A stretch of 64,000 nt of DNA from a virus, in the IMG/VR virus record IMGVR_UViG_3300032307_000652, positions 1 through 64,000 of that record, one strand, 5' to 3'. The first letter of the stretch is position 1, and the number at the start of each line of letters is the position of its first letter. The notes under the pieces are model-generated. The model was not told where the DNA came from. It was given only the letters and a program-made list of their open reading frames with translations, and did not search any database. Of the stretch, positions 25,901-32,843 are shown in pieces. The translations under genes and the position numbers were made by a program.

Positions 25901-26812
25901 ATAAATCCTGGGTCTATTGTTGTTAATTACGAAGCAACTTTAAATGAAAGCATCGGGGTTAATACAAATATATCATTTGAACAATCTTTAGGTATAATTG
26001 GTGGAGGTTTTTATAGTATTACATCGGGAATTACTATAAATTCAGGTACTACTTCCGCAACAACTTACGTTAATTTATCGTCGGCGAATTTTAATTTATT
26101 AGATAGAACATCAACAATTTCAGTATCAGGTTTATCACCTATTATTTTATCGGTATCATCTAATGAAATTTTTGCAACACCGACCCCAACACCTAGTATC
26201 ACACCAACTAATACGATAACACCAACAGTGACTCCAAGTGTTACACCAACAATGACTCAAAGTCAAACCCCTACAAATACACCAACAGTAACACAAACTC
26301 CAACCGTAACTAAAACACCAACCAACACACCAACAGTAACTAAAACACCAACGGTAACTCCTACAACTAGTTTAACTCCATCACCATCACCTGCAGAACC
26401 TTTAAATATGTATGTGATTGGTAATCAAAAGAATGGTGATTGTTCAGTATCAAGTATGGTTATTCAGTATAGAAATATAAATGGTAATTATATTAGTCAA
26501 ACTTTAGGTTCTCTTAGTGATATTGGTTATATGACAGTTGTGTCTTATGCGAGTTACCCACCAAGATGGATATCAGGACCTGCTTCACCTGATGGATTTG
26601 ATTTAATTGATTTAGGAACTTATTCATCTACAAGTTGTTATAATTTCCAAGCGACGACTTATTGTCAAACATTACCACCTGACTTAACTTTAAATTATGT
26701 TGATTGTAATGGTGTAAGTCAAACTATAGACTACGCAGGTGAAAGTGTTTACACATTCTCAGCCAGAACATTCACAGCAGAAAACAAAATACAAATTCAA
26801 AAACTACCTTAA
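22901..26812 (+). CDS. Large multidomain virion surface protein (1303 aa)
   Basis: A 1303-residue protein, probably a fibre or capsid/tail surface protein. Residues ~1-610 hold a jelly-roll lectin-like region; KIYINGRLFYVINGFEEV and FDGAISQFRMYTEPLTYPEVI are typical LamG strands. A Cys-rich insert lies near 280-420 with several CxC pairs. Residues ~715-758 and ~1094-1166 are Pro-Thr linkers. Between them, ~759-987 has repeated short beta blades (IYSYNVSTNTSTLLPIP, GNIYVGTGTGNVYSVD) suggesting a beta-propeller, then an Ig/Calx-beta-like segment to ~1092. The C-terminal ~135 residues are another Cys-containing domain. Start ATG has no Shine-Dalgarno. Confidence 0.7.
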   Translation: MAQQNINQFNFKKWYVKPVPKIFDICLASDEKDYNEEVVFSTNLIGYNDGNRLPIYFDLNNPLSSQELTINYGDFLSGNTLVSLNYYNPLNEDLNCLTASTLCDIGLTGIDNGLVPQMTGETINYTMGLFTGSSKWDRYHFDRRTKLFQVTGYTNPPNERFSGNTKQTLYNMVSESGYTITYYNQLYGGFYQGFFRLFGYDYETFPSRTNEGWTVEMLIRPRYVDEFAPTSSQTTLNLTYPENENTFFYFGARAENKFYHHASGSPASDSGYTRVTSVLEGCLETCACSNTGITNSRCVEVYEPLVYTPQHNTDCNCGCNATTEVPNSDKDPLYDSMSNSFSLRLSGDPKNPKVCVKVLTFTGGCVTTGTCPTTGITYQTGYTITEYCSSNQIFDYCENLNSDYTTKEHWILVDCVWERSTYFDTCDLYYRGGLGLISETEYVDSLSNNSILLIQPPITHEGSPPAEQVEIVNLNERWLIEREDRLGVLKIYINGRLFYVINGFEEVIPRALNTEKEKQLGVPFNISWGGGTQGLRESLTFTGCPTTLTGLTYMQDPEVMPNQTLSGTSLSGLTTNILLEPTFGGTFDGAISQFRMYTEPLTYPEVIHNFDILKSPFLLFDYGCPDCSDGLINDICLLVSGNNLTVTSTTFADRTFNLYYEVSESNPRYLITSGQTFPFTVNNTTIPNCCYNNFYLHLIEDDQTLILTCFIPSEPTPTPTPTITPTITPTNTITPTPTVTSTKTPTPTITPTPTVTQSTGALVVPLCSVIYVDDINDIYSYNVSTNTSTLLPIPFTIYNGDIGHTQNKLWTTSYTSVREWNITLNPFTATYNRDLNFPFTIGVGLGVINNTTLIVTNTNPPQSIYEMDITTNTPVPTYKFDLPAGHSVAGDILLTTTNKLLVTTSQITNIYLLQYDYLTGNLELTISLNGTVSGGPWGIFEDSGNIYVGTGTGNVYSVDTTYPYNITFINNTGNPIYGASQIPSCLDSEFIIPTVELNSYINPGSIVVNYEATLNESIGVNTNISFEQSLGIIGGGFYSITSGITINSGTTSATTYVNLSSANFNLLDRTSTISVSGLSPIILSVSSNEIFATPTPTPSITPTNTITPTVTPSVTPTMTQSQTPTNTPTVTQTPTVTKTPTNTPTVTKTPTVTPTTSLTPSPSPAEPLNMYVIGNQKNGDCSVSSMVIQYRNINGNYISQTLGSLSDIGYMTVVSYASYPPRWISGPASPDGFDLIDLGTYSSTSCYNFQATTYCQTLPPDLTLNYVDCNGVSQTIDYAGESVYTFSARTFTAENKIQIQKLP
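25043..25173 (+). repeat. Degenerate Pro-Thr coding repeat
   Basis: Repeats of CCAAC(N) and ACACC(N) encode PTPTPTPTITPTITPT-type sequence, an extended linker between the lectin-like and propeller-like domains. It is coding low complexity, not an array of spaced repeats. Confidence 0.85.
26178..26396 (+). repeat. Second Pro-Thr coding repeat
   Basis: About 72 residues of T-P-T/T-x-T-P repeats (for example TVTKTPTNTPTVTKTPT) link the Ig-like and C-terminal domains. Similarity to the 25043 repeat suggests expansion by slippage or internal recombination. Confidence 0.85.
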
Positions 26813-26818
26813 TTTAAA

Positions 26819-26850
26819 TTTGACTTATAATCTTTGATTGGTTAAACTTA
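26819..26850 (+). promoter_or_regulatory. Bacteroidota-type promoter before the DNA polymerase
   Basis: TTTG (26819-26822), then exactly 20 bases, then TAAACTTA (26843-26850). Bacteroidota primary sigma promoters are TTTG at -33 and TAnnTTTG at -7 with about this spacing. The same arrangement (TTTGACT, N20, TATACTTG) precedes the ssDNA-binding protein. The transcript would start near 26854. Confidence 0.6.
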
Positions 26851-26884
26851 CCACACAAGGTAAATTCCGACCTTAATTTCGGAA
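26848..26884 (+). promoter_or_regulatory. Tandem hairpins in the DNA polymerase leader
   Basis: Two inverted repeats are adjacent: TTACC/GGTAA with loop ACACAA (26848-26863) and TTCCGA/TCGGAA with an eight-base loop CCTTAATT (26865-26884). The second ends 23 bases before ATG 26908 and would be near the mRNA 5' end. T4 gp43 represses its own translation through a leader hairpin with an eight-base loop, so an autoregulatory operator is possible here. Confidence 0.45.
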
Positions 26885-26907
26885 GCAAATACACCATTTT
26901 AAATTTT

Positions 26908-29835
26908 ATGATATCAAACGAAGAAATTGAAAATTTCCTTCAGGGAAATGATGACGAAAAATATATCGTCAGTGTCGAATACGATTATGTTAAAGATTGT
27001 GTTTGGAAAATTATCGAACACCCAATTCACGGAAAACAAATTAAGAAAGATACCTTTATCCCATTTGCTTGGGTAGGTGATTTACGTGGGTTAAACTTCT
27101 ACAAATCCTCAAAAGCATTACAGAAAGAGGCAATGACAAAACATAAAATTGTTATTGAAAAATTAAGAACCGATGGTAACGAAAGATTAGAAAAAGGTTT
27201 AACCTTTATGGTTAAATCATTGAACGGTTATCGCTCACTTATTCAGTTTTTCAGAGACGGTGGCGTTGACCCTTGGGGTGAAACAACCAAAGGTTTAGTT
27301 TTAATATTACCTCCTGTAGAACAATTCTTGGTTACAAAAGAAAAACGATTATTCAAAGGATTTGATGATTACAATAGTATTACAAGGTTTGTATTTGACT
27401 TGGAGACGACCGCATTAGAACCAAAGGATGGTCGTATCTTTATGATAGGAATGAAAACCAATAAAGGTTTTAGTCAAGTAATTGAGTGTTCAACTGAAGA
27501 ACAAGAAAGAGAAGGTATTATCAAATTCTTTAATACCATAGATGAACTTAAACCAAGTATCATTGCGTCTTACAACGGATTTAACTTTGACTGGTTTTGG
27601 TTATTTGAAAGAGCCAAAGCTTTAAAGTTGGATATTAAAAAAATTGCTAAAACTCTTAACCCAATCAACCCAATCAAACAATCTGAAAGTTTATTGAAAC
27701 TGGCAAACGAGGTTGAGCGATTTAACCAAACATCTATGTGGGGTTATAACGTCGTTGATACGTTACACGCAGTTAGAAGAGCTCAAGCAATTAACTCATC
27801 TATCAAATCTGCGGGTTTGAAATATATTAGCCAATATATTAAGGCTGAGGCACCTGACCGTGTTTATATTGACCACACAGATATTGGTCCGTTCTACGCA
27901 AAGAAAGAAGAGTTTTGGTTAAACATTCAAAACGGAAAATACAAGAAAGTAGGTGTTGACCCAAAGATTGACGAAGCGTGTTCTAAACATTCAAACATAT
28001 ATATTAAAACAACAGGAGATGATTTAGTTGAACGATATCTTGACGATGACTTGGAGGAAACCTTAACTGTTGACGAAGAATTTAATCAGGGTTCGTTCTT
28101 ACTTGCGTCTTTGGTCCCAACAACATACGAAAGGGTTTCTACAATGGGAACTGCAACATTATGGGAAATCCAAATGAGAGCGTGGTCTTATAAACACATG
28201 TTGGCCATTCCTGCTAAGAATGAAAAGACAGAATTTGTTGGTGGTTTATCACGATTACTTAAAGTAGGTTATTCAACTGACGTATTGAAACTTGACTTCT
28301 CGTCACTTTATCCGTCAATACAACTTGTTCACGATGTATTCCCAACCTGTGATATTACAGGAGCAATGAAGGGTATGTTAAATTACTTCCGTAATACTCG
28401 TATCAAGTATAAAAACTTGGCAAAGGAATATCAGGATATTGATAAAAAACAAGCAACATCTTACGACAGAAAACAATTGCCGATTAAGATTTTCATTAAC
28501 TCAATGTTCGGAGCATTATCCGCTCCACAAGTATATCACTGGGGTGATATGTATATGGGTGAACAGATTACCTGTACAGGACGACAATACCTTCGTCAGA
28601 TGTTACGTTTCTTTATGAAACGAGGTTATACACCACTTGTATGTGATACGGATGGTATGAACTTCTCATTACCTGAAGGTGGTGTAGAAGATAGAAGATA
28701 CATTGGTAAGGGTAAGAATTGGCTTGTTAAAGAAGGTAAGGAATACAAAGGTTATGATGCAGATGTTGCCGAGTTTAACGATATGTTTATGAAAGGTGCG
28801 ATGGGTCTTGATTGTGATGGAACATGGAAATCCTGTATGAACATTGCTCGTAAGAACTACGCAACAATGGAACATAATGGTAAGATTAAACTTACAGGTA
28901 ACTCAATCAAGAGTAAAAAACTTCCACTTTATATTGAGGACTTTTTGGATAAAGGAATTAAGATGTTACTTGAAGGTAATGGACAAGCATTTGTTGAGTG
29001 GTATTATGAGTACTTAGAAGTAATCTTTAACCAACAAATTCCATTAATGAAGATTGCTCAAAGAGCGAAAGTAAAACTATCTATTGACGATTATAACAAA
29101 CGTTCAAAAGAAAAAACCAAGGCGGGAAATGAAATGTCTCGTATGGCTCATATGGAATTAGCGATGAGAGATGGAATTGCAGTTAGTTTAGGTGATGTAA
29201 TATTTTATGTTAACAACGGTGTTAAAGCATCACACGGAGATGTTCAAAAGGTTAATAAACCTAAAAAAGGATGGTCTCAAGAACAATTAGATATGTTTTT
29301 CAAAACCAATGAAGATAGAAAAGAAAAGGTAAAATTTTTACAAAAAAATGGATGGGAACAATCTTGGGGTGAGGATAACTGGGTTCGTAGTGATGCGACA
29401 AATAAGGAAGCGAATACAGGAATTTCAACAGACCGCGCATATCAAATAGCATTTTCAGATATAGTCGGTTCAGTAGTTCAACTTAATTGTTATCGTCTTG
29501 ACCCATCTGAATTGGAATCAAACCCTGATATGACAGGTGAATACAACGTAGCAAGAGCAATTGTTACCTTTAACAAAAGAATTGAACCATTATTAATTGT
29601 GTTTAATGAAGAGGTTAGAAATAATCTAATTGTAACTGACCCTAAAGACAGAGGTTTATTTACCAAAGAACAATGTAAACTAATTAATGGCGTTCCTTTT
29701 GAACCTGCCGACCAAGATAGTATTGAAGATTTGTTAACAATAACAGACCAAGAAATGGTGTATTGGGGTAAACGAGGAATTGACCCTGAATATATTTACG
29801 AATTAGCTGAAGAAGGATGGGAAGAAATGGTTTAA
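26908..29835 (+). CDS. Family B DNA polymerase (gp43-like)
   Basis: A 975-residue replicative polymerase with proofreading. ExoI FVFDLETTAL has D164 and E166, ExoII is SYNGFNFDW at 221-229, and a later YxxxD-type ExoIII is expected near 325. Polymerase motif A is LDFSSLYPSI at 462-471 (D463), motif B is K527-x3-NSMFG at 531-535, and motif C is CDTDGMNF at 579-586 (D580, D582). Size and order match T4 gp43 (898 residues) with modest insertions. It is the only gene of its transcript; its 3' end overlaps the convergent gene by four bases. Confidence 0.95.
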   Translation: MISNEEIENFLQGNDDEKYIVSVEYDYVKDCVWKIIEHPIHGKQIKKDTFIPFAWVGDLRGLNFYKSSKALQKEAMTKHKIVIEKLRTDGNERLEKGLTFMVKSLNGYRSLIQFFRDGGVDPWGETTKGLVLILPPVEQFLVTKEKRLFKGFDDYNSITRFVFDLETTALEPKDGRIFMIGMKTNKGFSQVIECSTEEQEREGIIKFFNTIDELKPSIIASYNGFNFDWFWLFERAKALKLDIKKIAKTLNPINPIKQSESLLKLANEVERFNQTSMWGYNVVDTLHAVRRAQAINSSIKSAGLKYISQYIKAEAPDRVYIDHTDIGPFYAKKEEFWLNIQNGKYKKVGVDPKIDEACSKHSNIYIKTTGDDLVERYLDDDLEETLTVDEEFNQGSFLLASLVPTTYERVSTMGTATLWEIQMRAWSYKHMLAIPAKNEKTEFVGGLSRLLKVGYSTDVLKLDFSSLYPSIQLVHDVFPTCDITGAMKGMLNYFRNTRIKYKNLAKEYQDIDKKQATSYDRKQLPIKIFINSMFGALSAPQVYHWGDMYMGEQITCTGRQYLRQMLRFFMKRGYTPLVCDTDGMNFSLPEGGVEDRRYIGKGKNWLVKEGKEYKGYDADVAEFNDMFMKGAMGLDCDGTWKSCMNIARKNYATMEHNGKIKLTGNSIKSKKLPLYIEDFLDKGIKMLLEGNGQAFVEWYYEYLEVIFNQQIPLMKIAQRAKVKLSIDDYNKRSKEKTKAGNEMSRMAHMELAMRDGIAVSLGDVIFYVNNGVKASHGDVQKVNKPKKGWSQEQLDMFFKTNEDRKEKVKFLQKNGWEQSWGEDNWVRSDATNKEANTGISTDRAYQIAFSDIVGSVVQLNCYRLDPSELESNPDMTGEYNVARAIVTFNKRIEPLLIVFNEEVRNNLIVTDPKDRGLFTKEQCKLINGVPFEPADQDSIEDLLTITDQEMVYWGKRGIDPEYIYELAEEGWEEMV

Positions 29836-30167
29836 GACTGTTTCAACCCGTCTGATGAAACTATATACCAACTACCAAATGCGTAATATAGTTCAACACA
29901 AGCACCTTTTTCAATATTAATTTCATTAAACTCTTCATCAATCAAACCCTCAATGGGTTTGATTTTTGTTTTTGTAAGTGCTTTTACTATTACGTGGTCA
30001 GTATTGTTATGGTTTAAAATAATTTCAATTTCATCCAATTCTTTTGTAATCACAACACTCTCACCTTCTGTTGTATATTTTTCATCTGAAATCATACATA
30101 CTTCAGAAGTTGTTAATACTTGGTTTCCGATAACTCTTCTCATCGGAATTGATTTTTGAACGCTCAT
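29832..30167 (-). CDS. Small beta-rich unknown protein (111 aa)
   Basis: A 111-residue protein that appears all-beta. Alternating strands include VVITKELDEIEIILNHNN, HVIVKALTKTKIKP and ACVELYYAFGSWYIVSSDG. The last segment (Y-x-F-G-x-W-x-I-x-x-x-G) is common at the C-terminus of phage decoration or head-fibre domains. It starts three bases after the gp13-like gene ends and converges with the polymerase gene. I infer a virion decoration role only from this pattern and position. Confidence 0.55.
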   Translation of the reverse strand: MSVQKSIPMRRVIGNQVLTTSEVCMISDEKYTTEGESVVITKELDEIEIILNHNNTDHVIVKALTKTKIKPIEGLIDEEFNEINIEKGACVELYYAFGSWYIVSSDGLKQS

Positions 30168-30170
30168 AAA

Positions 30171-31301
30171 TTAAATAACATACATATTTCTTGGGAACGC
30201 TCTAAACTTCATTTGTTTGTTTAAGTTTTCAGCAAGTAATGCTTCTCGTTCCATTATTTTTTCAGGACGTAACCTTGTTAATCTGCCATCGGCACCAATT
30301 AACTCTTCAATTAATTTTAATTTTTCGTCTTTACCTTCAGTCGCCAATGAAGCGTAATCCATTGTTAATTCAGAATCAGGTGTTTTTAAATTTCCTGAGT
30401 ATTTTCCTCTTACTTTGGCTAGTGTTTCTTTACATCCCGCAACAAAATATCTTCTAACCCATTGTTGTGCCGGTTCATTTAAATCCGCCCAAGCAATTGA
30501 ATTCATAGGGACATCTGAAGGTAGTTTAATAATATCAGGGTTGGCGGCCAAACAAGCATCTCTATCTTCAGGGCCAACATCATAATACCAATACCAAACT
30601 TGTGAGTGTCTTAAAGATGAATTACCAAAGTCAAATTTACCGCCAGGTGTCTGCATCAAATGAATCGCTTTTTTACCATTAGGTAAACCTGTAATTCTAT
30701 AAGTTAAATCACCGGCAATAATTCTTCTTTGAATATTAATTTCTTGTAATCTTAGTAACATATCAAATGCTGGCATCATAAAGTATGAACCAGTATAACC
30801 CATTTGTGAATAACCTGCCGGTCCACCCATACCATAACCACCTAACGCCCCAAAACTCCATGGGTCAAATAATACATTTGTTAATTCAGATGGTGTAAAC
30901 CATAATAATTCATTAATTTCACGACCTGCTGGAATTTCATAAATTTGTTGGTTTGGGACTAACGTGATATAATCTTTTTTAAGAACCCAATCTCCAAGTG
31001 GGGATGATTGTAAACCAACTATTTTAGAATATGCTTGGGCATATCTATTTTCAAAATCTAAACTTTTAGTAACGAAAGCTCTTGATAAAGATTGTGTATC
31101 TAAATTTAAGTTATTTAATGAAGTCCATTGTGACTCAATTAACCAATCTTGAACGTATTGGGCGTAATCCCCAATAGAAAATTCTAAGATTGAGTCCATT
31201 TGTTCATCTTCCAATTCAATAGAACGAATTGGAGCTCCTAATACGTGTCTAACTTTTGTGTATAGTTGACTTCTGTATGGTTCGGCGATTATTGTATTCA
31301 T
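30171..31301 (-). CDS. gp13: Neck protein, gp13-like
   Basis: A 376-residue protein matching T4 gp13, a neck component that closes the filled head. The N-terminal helix region KVRHVLGAPIRSIELEDEQ followed by MDSILEFSIGDYAQYVQDW lines up with the T4 pattern RRLGAPIINVELTPDQI. A Gly/Met-rich loop (GGYGMGGPAGYSQMGYTG) sits where T4 has its Gly-rich loop, and WVRRYFVAGCKETLAKVRGK corresponds to the T4 WVKDYATALAKELNG segment. It is unusual in being on the opposite strand from gp14- and gp15-like genes. A TATTTAT element lies 16 bases upstream. Confidence 0.8.
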   Translation of the reverse strand: MNTIIAEPYRSQLYTKVRHVLGAPIRSIELEDEQMDSILEFSIGDYAQYVQDWLIESQWTSLNNLNLDTQSLSRAFVTKSLDFENRYAQAYSKIVGLQSSPLGDWVLKKDYITLVPNQQIYEIPAGREINELLWFTPSELTNVLFDPWSFGALGGYGMGGPAGYSQMGYTGSYFMMPAFDMLLRLQEINIQRRIIAGDLTYRITGLPNGKKAIHLMQTPGGKFDFGNSSLRHSQVWYWYYDVGPEDRDACLAANPDIIKLPSDVPMNSIAWADLNEPAQQWVRRYFVAGCKETLAKVRGKYSGNLKTPDSELTMDYASLATEGKDEKLKLIEELIGADGRLTRLRPEKIMEREALLAENLNKQMKFRAFPRNMYVI

Positions 31302-31317
31302 GAAGTGATATTTTTAT

Positions 31318-31324
31318 ATAAATA
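31318..31324 (-). promoter_or_regulatory. Candidate late promoter element TATTTAT
   Basis: On the minus strand TATTTATATAAAA precedes ATG 31301 by 16 bases, in the 23-base gap after the dismutase gene. Confidence 0.5.
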
Positions 31325-32830
31325 TCAATTCAGAGTATAAATTAAATCTTGTGTTGGGATTTTAAACATACTTGAACTAAAAGCTACTGTTTTGTTTTTA
31401 AAAATATAAACTTCTTTGTTAAGATTTGAGAAAATTAATAAGTCGGTATTAAATTTTTTGACAAACCCTTTGATTTTAATATGGTAAAAACCTTCAATTA
31501 CTTCCATATTTAAAATTGGTTTTACTTGAGCTGTTTGTATTTTATCATCAAAATTAACTGTTAAATCTGTACCCGCAAAATCTTCTTTTGAACCTAAACT
31601 ACCTACGATAACCGCGGTACCATCTCCGAATTCTTTATTGATTTTTTTAGCGACATACTCCTCAAGTTGACCACCTTTGTCATGTGTTCTTTTTAAAAGT
31701 TTCATAATTTTATCAAGAGTTTTAGAACCTTTAAAAATTCTTTCACCAAAAAAACTCAGATATTCACAAAATTTATTTATTTCTTCTACTTGTTGTGAAG
31801 GTGTTACCCCAATAAAATTTAATGTGGGTTTATTTAGTTTTGTAAGAACAGCATTTAAATCATCAACTAAAATTTTAAACCCAATATAGTTTGTATTTAA
31901 TTTATTAATTACTGAACGACCTGGTTGTTCTAAGTCGTAAATACCTGAAGACGAACCTTCAGAGTATTGATTGTTTTCACGCCACTTATCAGATAAAACT
32001 CTTTTTAATGTATTATCAATACATCTTCTATAAGTCCAAAGAACATTTTTATTATTACTAAAAATATCTGAATAATCAGATACGTTTTCGTATAAAAGTT
32101 TTTTTTGTGAAATTGACTCGTTCAATTTTTTTTCAGTTTTTGATTTGTATAACTCGTTAACAAATTCCCAATTAATTACGTCCCAAAAATTTTCAATATA
32201 TTCGTCTCTTTTGTTTTGGTATTTTAAATAATAAGCGTGTTCCCACAAATCTAAACCTAACAACGGAAAACCACCTTTGTTTATTATGTTCATAAGTGGG
32301 TTGTCCTGATTTGAAGTTGACATAACTTTTAATCTACCAGTATCGGTTAACACTAACCAACACCATCCTGAACCAAATCTTTTTCTTGAGATTTCTTCAA
32401 ATTTAGTTTTGAAGTTACGATATGTTCCAAATTGTTTAACAATCTTTTCAAACACTTCACCACTTGGTTTTTGTGGGGTTGGTGATAACATCTTCCAAAA
32501 CAATGCGTGATTAAATGCTCCACCTGCGTTGTTTCTTATTGTTGTATTATACTTTGAAATTTGTTTAACAATGTTTTCTAATTCAACATCACCATAATCT
32601 TTTTTACGAAGAGCTGAATTTAATTTTTTCACATACCCCTTGTAATGTTTTTGATAATGAAACTTCATTGTTTCGGGGTCAATAAATCTTCTTAATGATG
32701 CGTATCCATAAGGTAATTTATCAATACCTATGGTTTTCATTTCGTTAATAAAAAATTTGGTTTCAGGTTGAGTTTCCTCACCTAATATGCGACTAACTAA
32801 TGACTCTGATACTAAATTTAACGATTTCAT
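31325..32830 (-). CDS. Mn/Fe superoxide dismutase fused to a possible PD-(D/E)xK nuclease domain
   Basis: A 501-residue protein. Residues ~25-230 are a complete Mn/Fe-SOD: metal ligands H58 (KFHYQKHYKGYV), H108 (NNAGGAFNHALFW), D194 and H198 (LDLWEHAYY), gateway Y66. G103/G104 and Q175 (STSNQDNPLM) favour the Mn or cambialistic type over Fe. The reaction is dismutation of superoxide to oxygen and hydrogen peroxide. Residues ~240-380 are an unknown helical linker. Residues ~383-500 have GGQLEEYVAKKI, FAGTDLTV (D422) and QTAQVKP (Q435, K437), an E...D-x12-QxK pattern of restriction-endonuclease-like folds. The first 18 residues end in ILGE, a possible prohead protease site. Confidence 0.85.
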   Translation of the reverse strand: MKSLNLVSESLVSRILGEETQPETKFFINEMKTIGIDKLPYGYASLRRFIDPETMKFHYQKHYKGYVKKLNSALRKKDYGDVELENIVKQISKYNTTIRNNAGGAFNHALFWKMLSPTPQKPSGEVFEKIVKQFGTYRNFKTKFEEISRKRFGSGWCWLVLTDTGRLKVMSTSNQDNPLMNIINKGGFPLLGLDLWEHAYYLKYQNKRDEYIENFWDVINWEFVNELYKSKTEKKLNESISQKKLLYENVSDYSDIFSNNKNVLWTYRRCIDNTLKRVLSDKWRENNQYSEGSSSGIYDLEQPGRSVINKLNTNYIGFKILVDDLNAVLTKLNKPTLNFIGVTPSQQVEEINKFCEYLSFFGERIFKGSKTLDKIMKLLKRTHDKGGQLEEYVAKKINKEFGDGTAVIVGSLGSKEDFAGTDLTVNFDDKIQTAQVKPILNMEVIEGFYHIKIKGFVKKFNTDLLIFSNLNKEVYIFKNKTVAFSSSMFKIPTQDLIYTLN

Positions 32831-32835
32831 TAATT

Positions 32836-32842
32836 ATAAATA
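32836..32842 (-). promoter_or_regulatory. Candidate late promoter element TATTTAT
   Basis: On the minus strand TATTTATAATTA ends five bases before ATG 32830, in the short gap after the helicase gene. Such a small distance implies a leaderless or near-leaderless message if it is a -10 element. Confidence 0.45.
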
Positions 32843-32843
32843 C

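Noticed and set aside
25043-26396. CRISPR-like or satellite repeat array
   Set aside because: The repeats are short, degenerate, in frame and encode Pro-Thr linkers within one long coding region.
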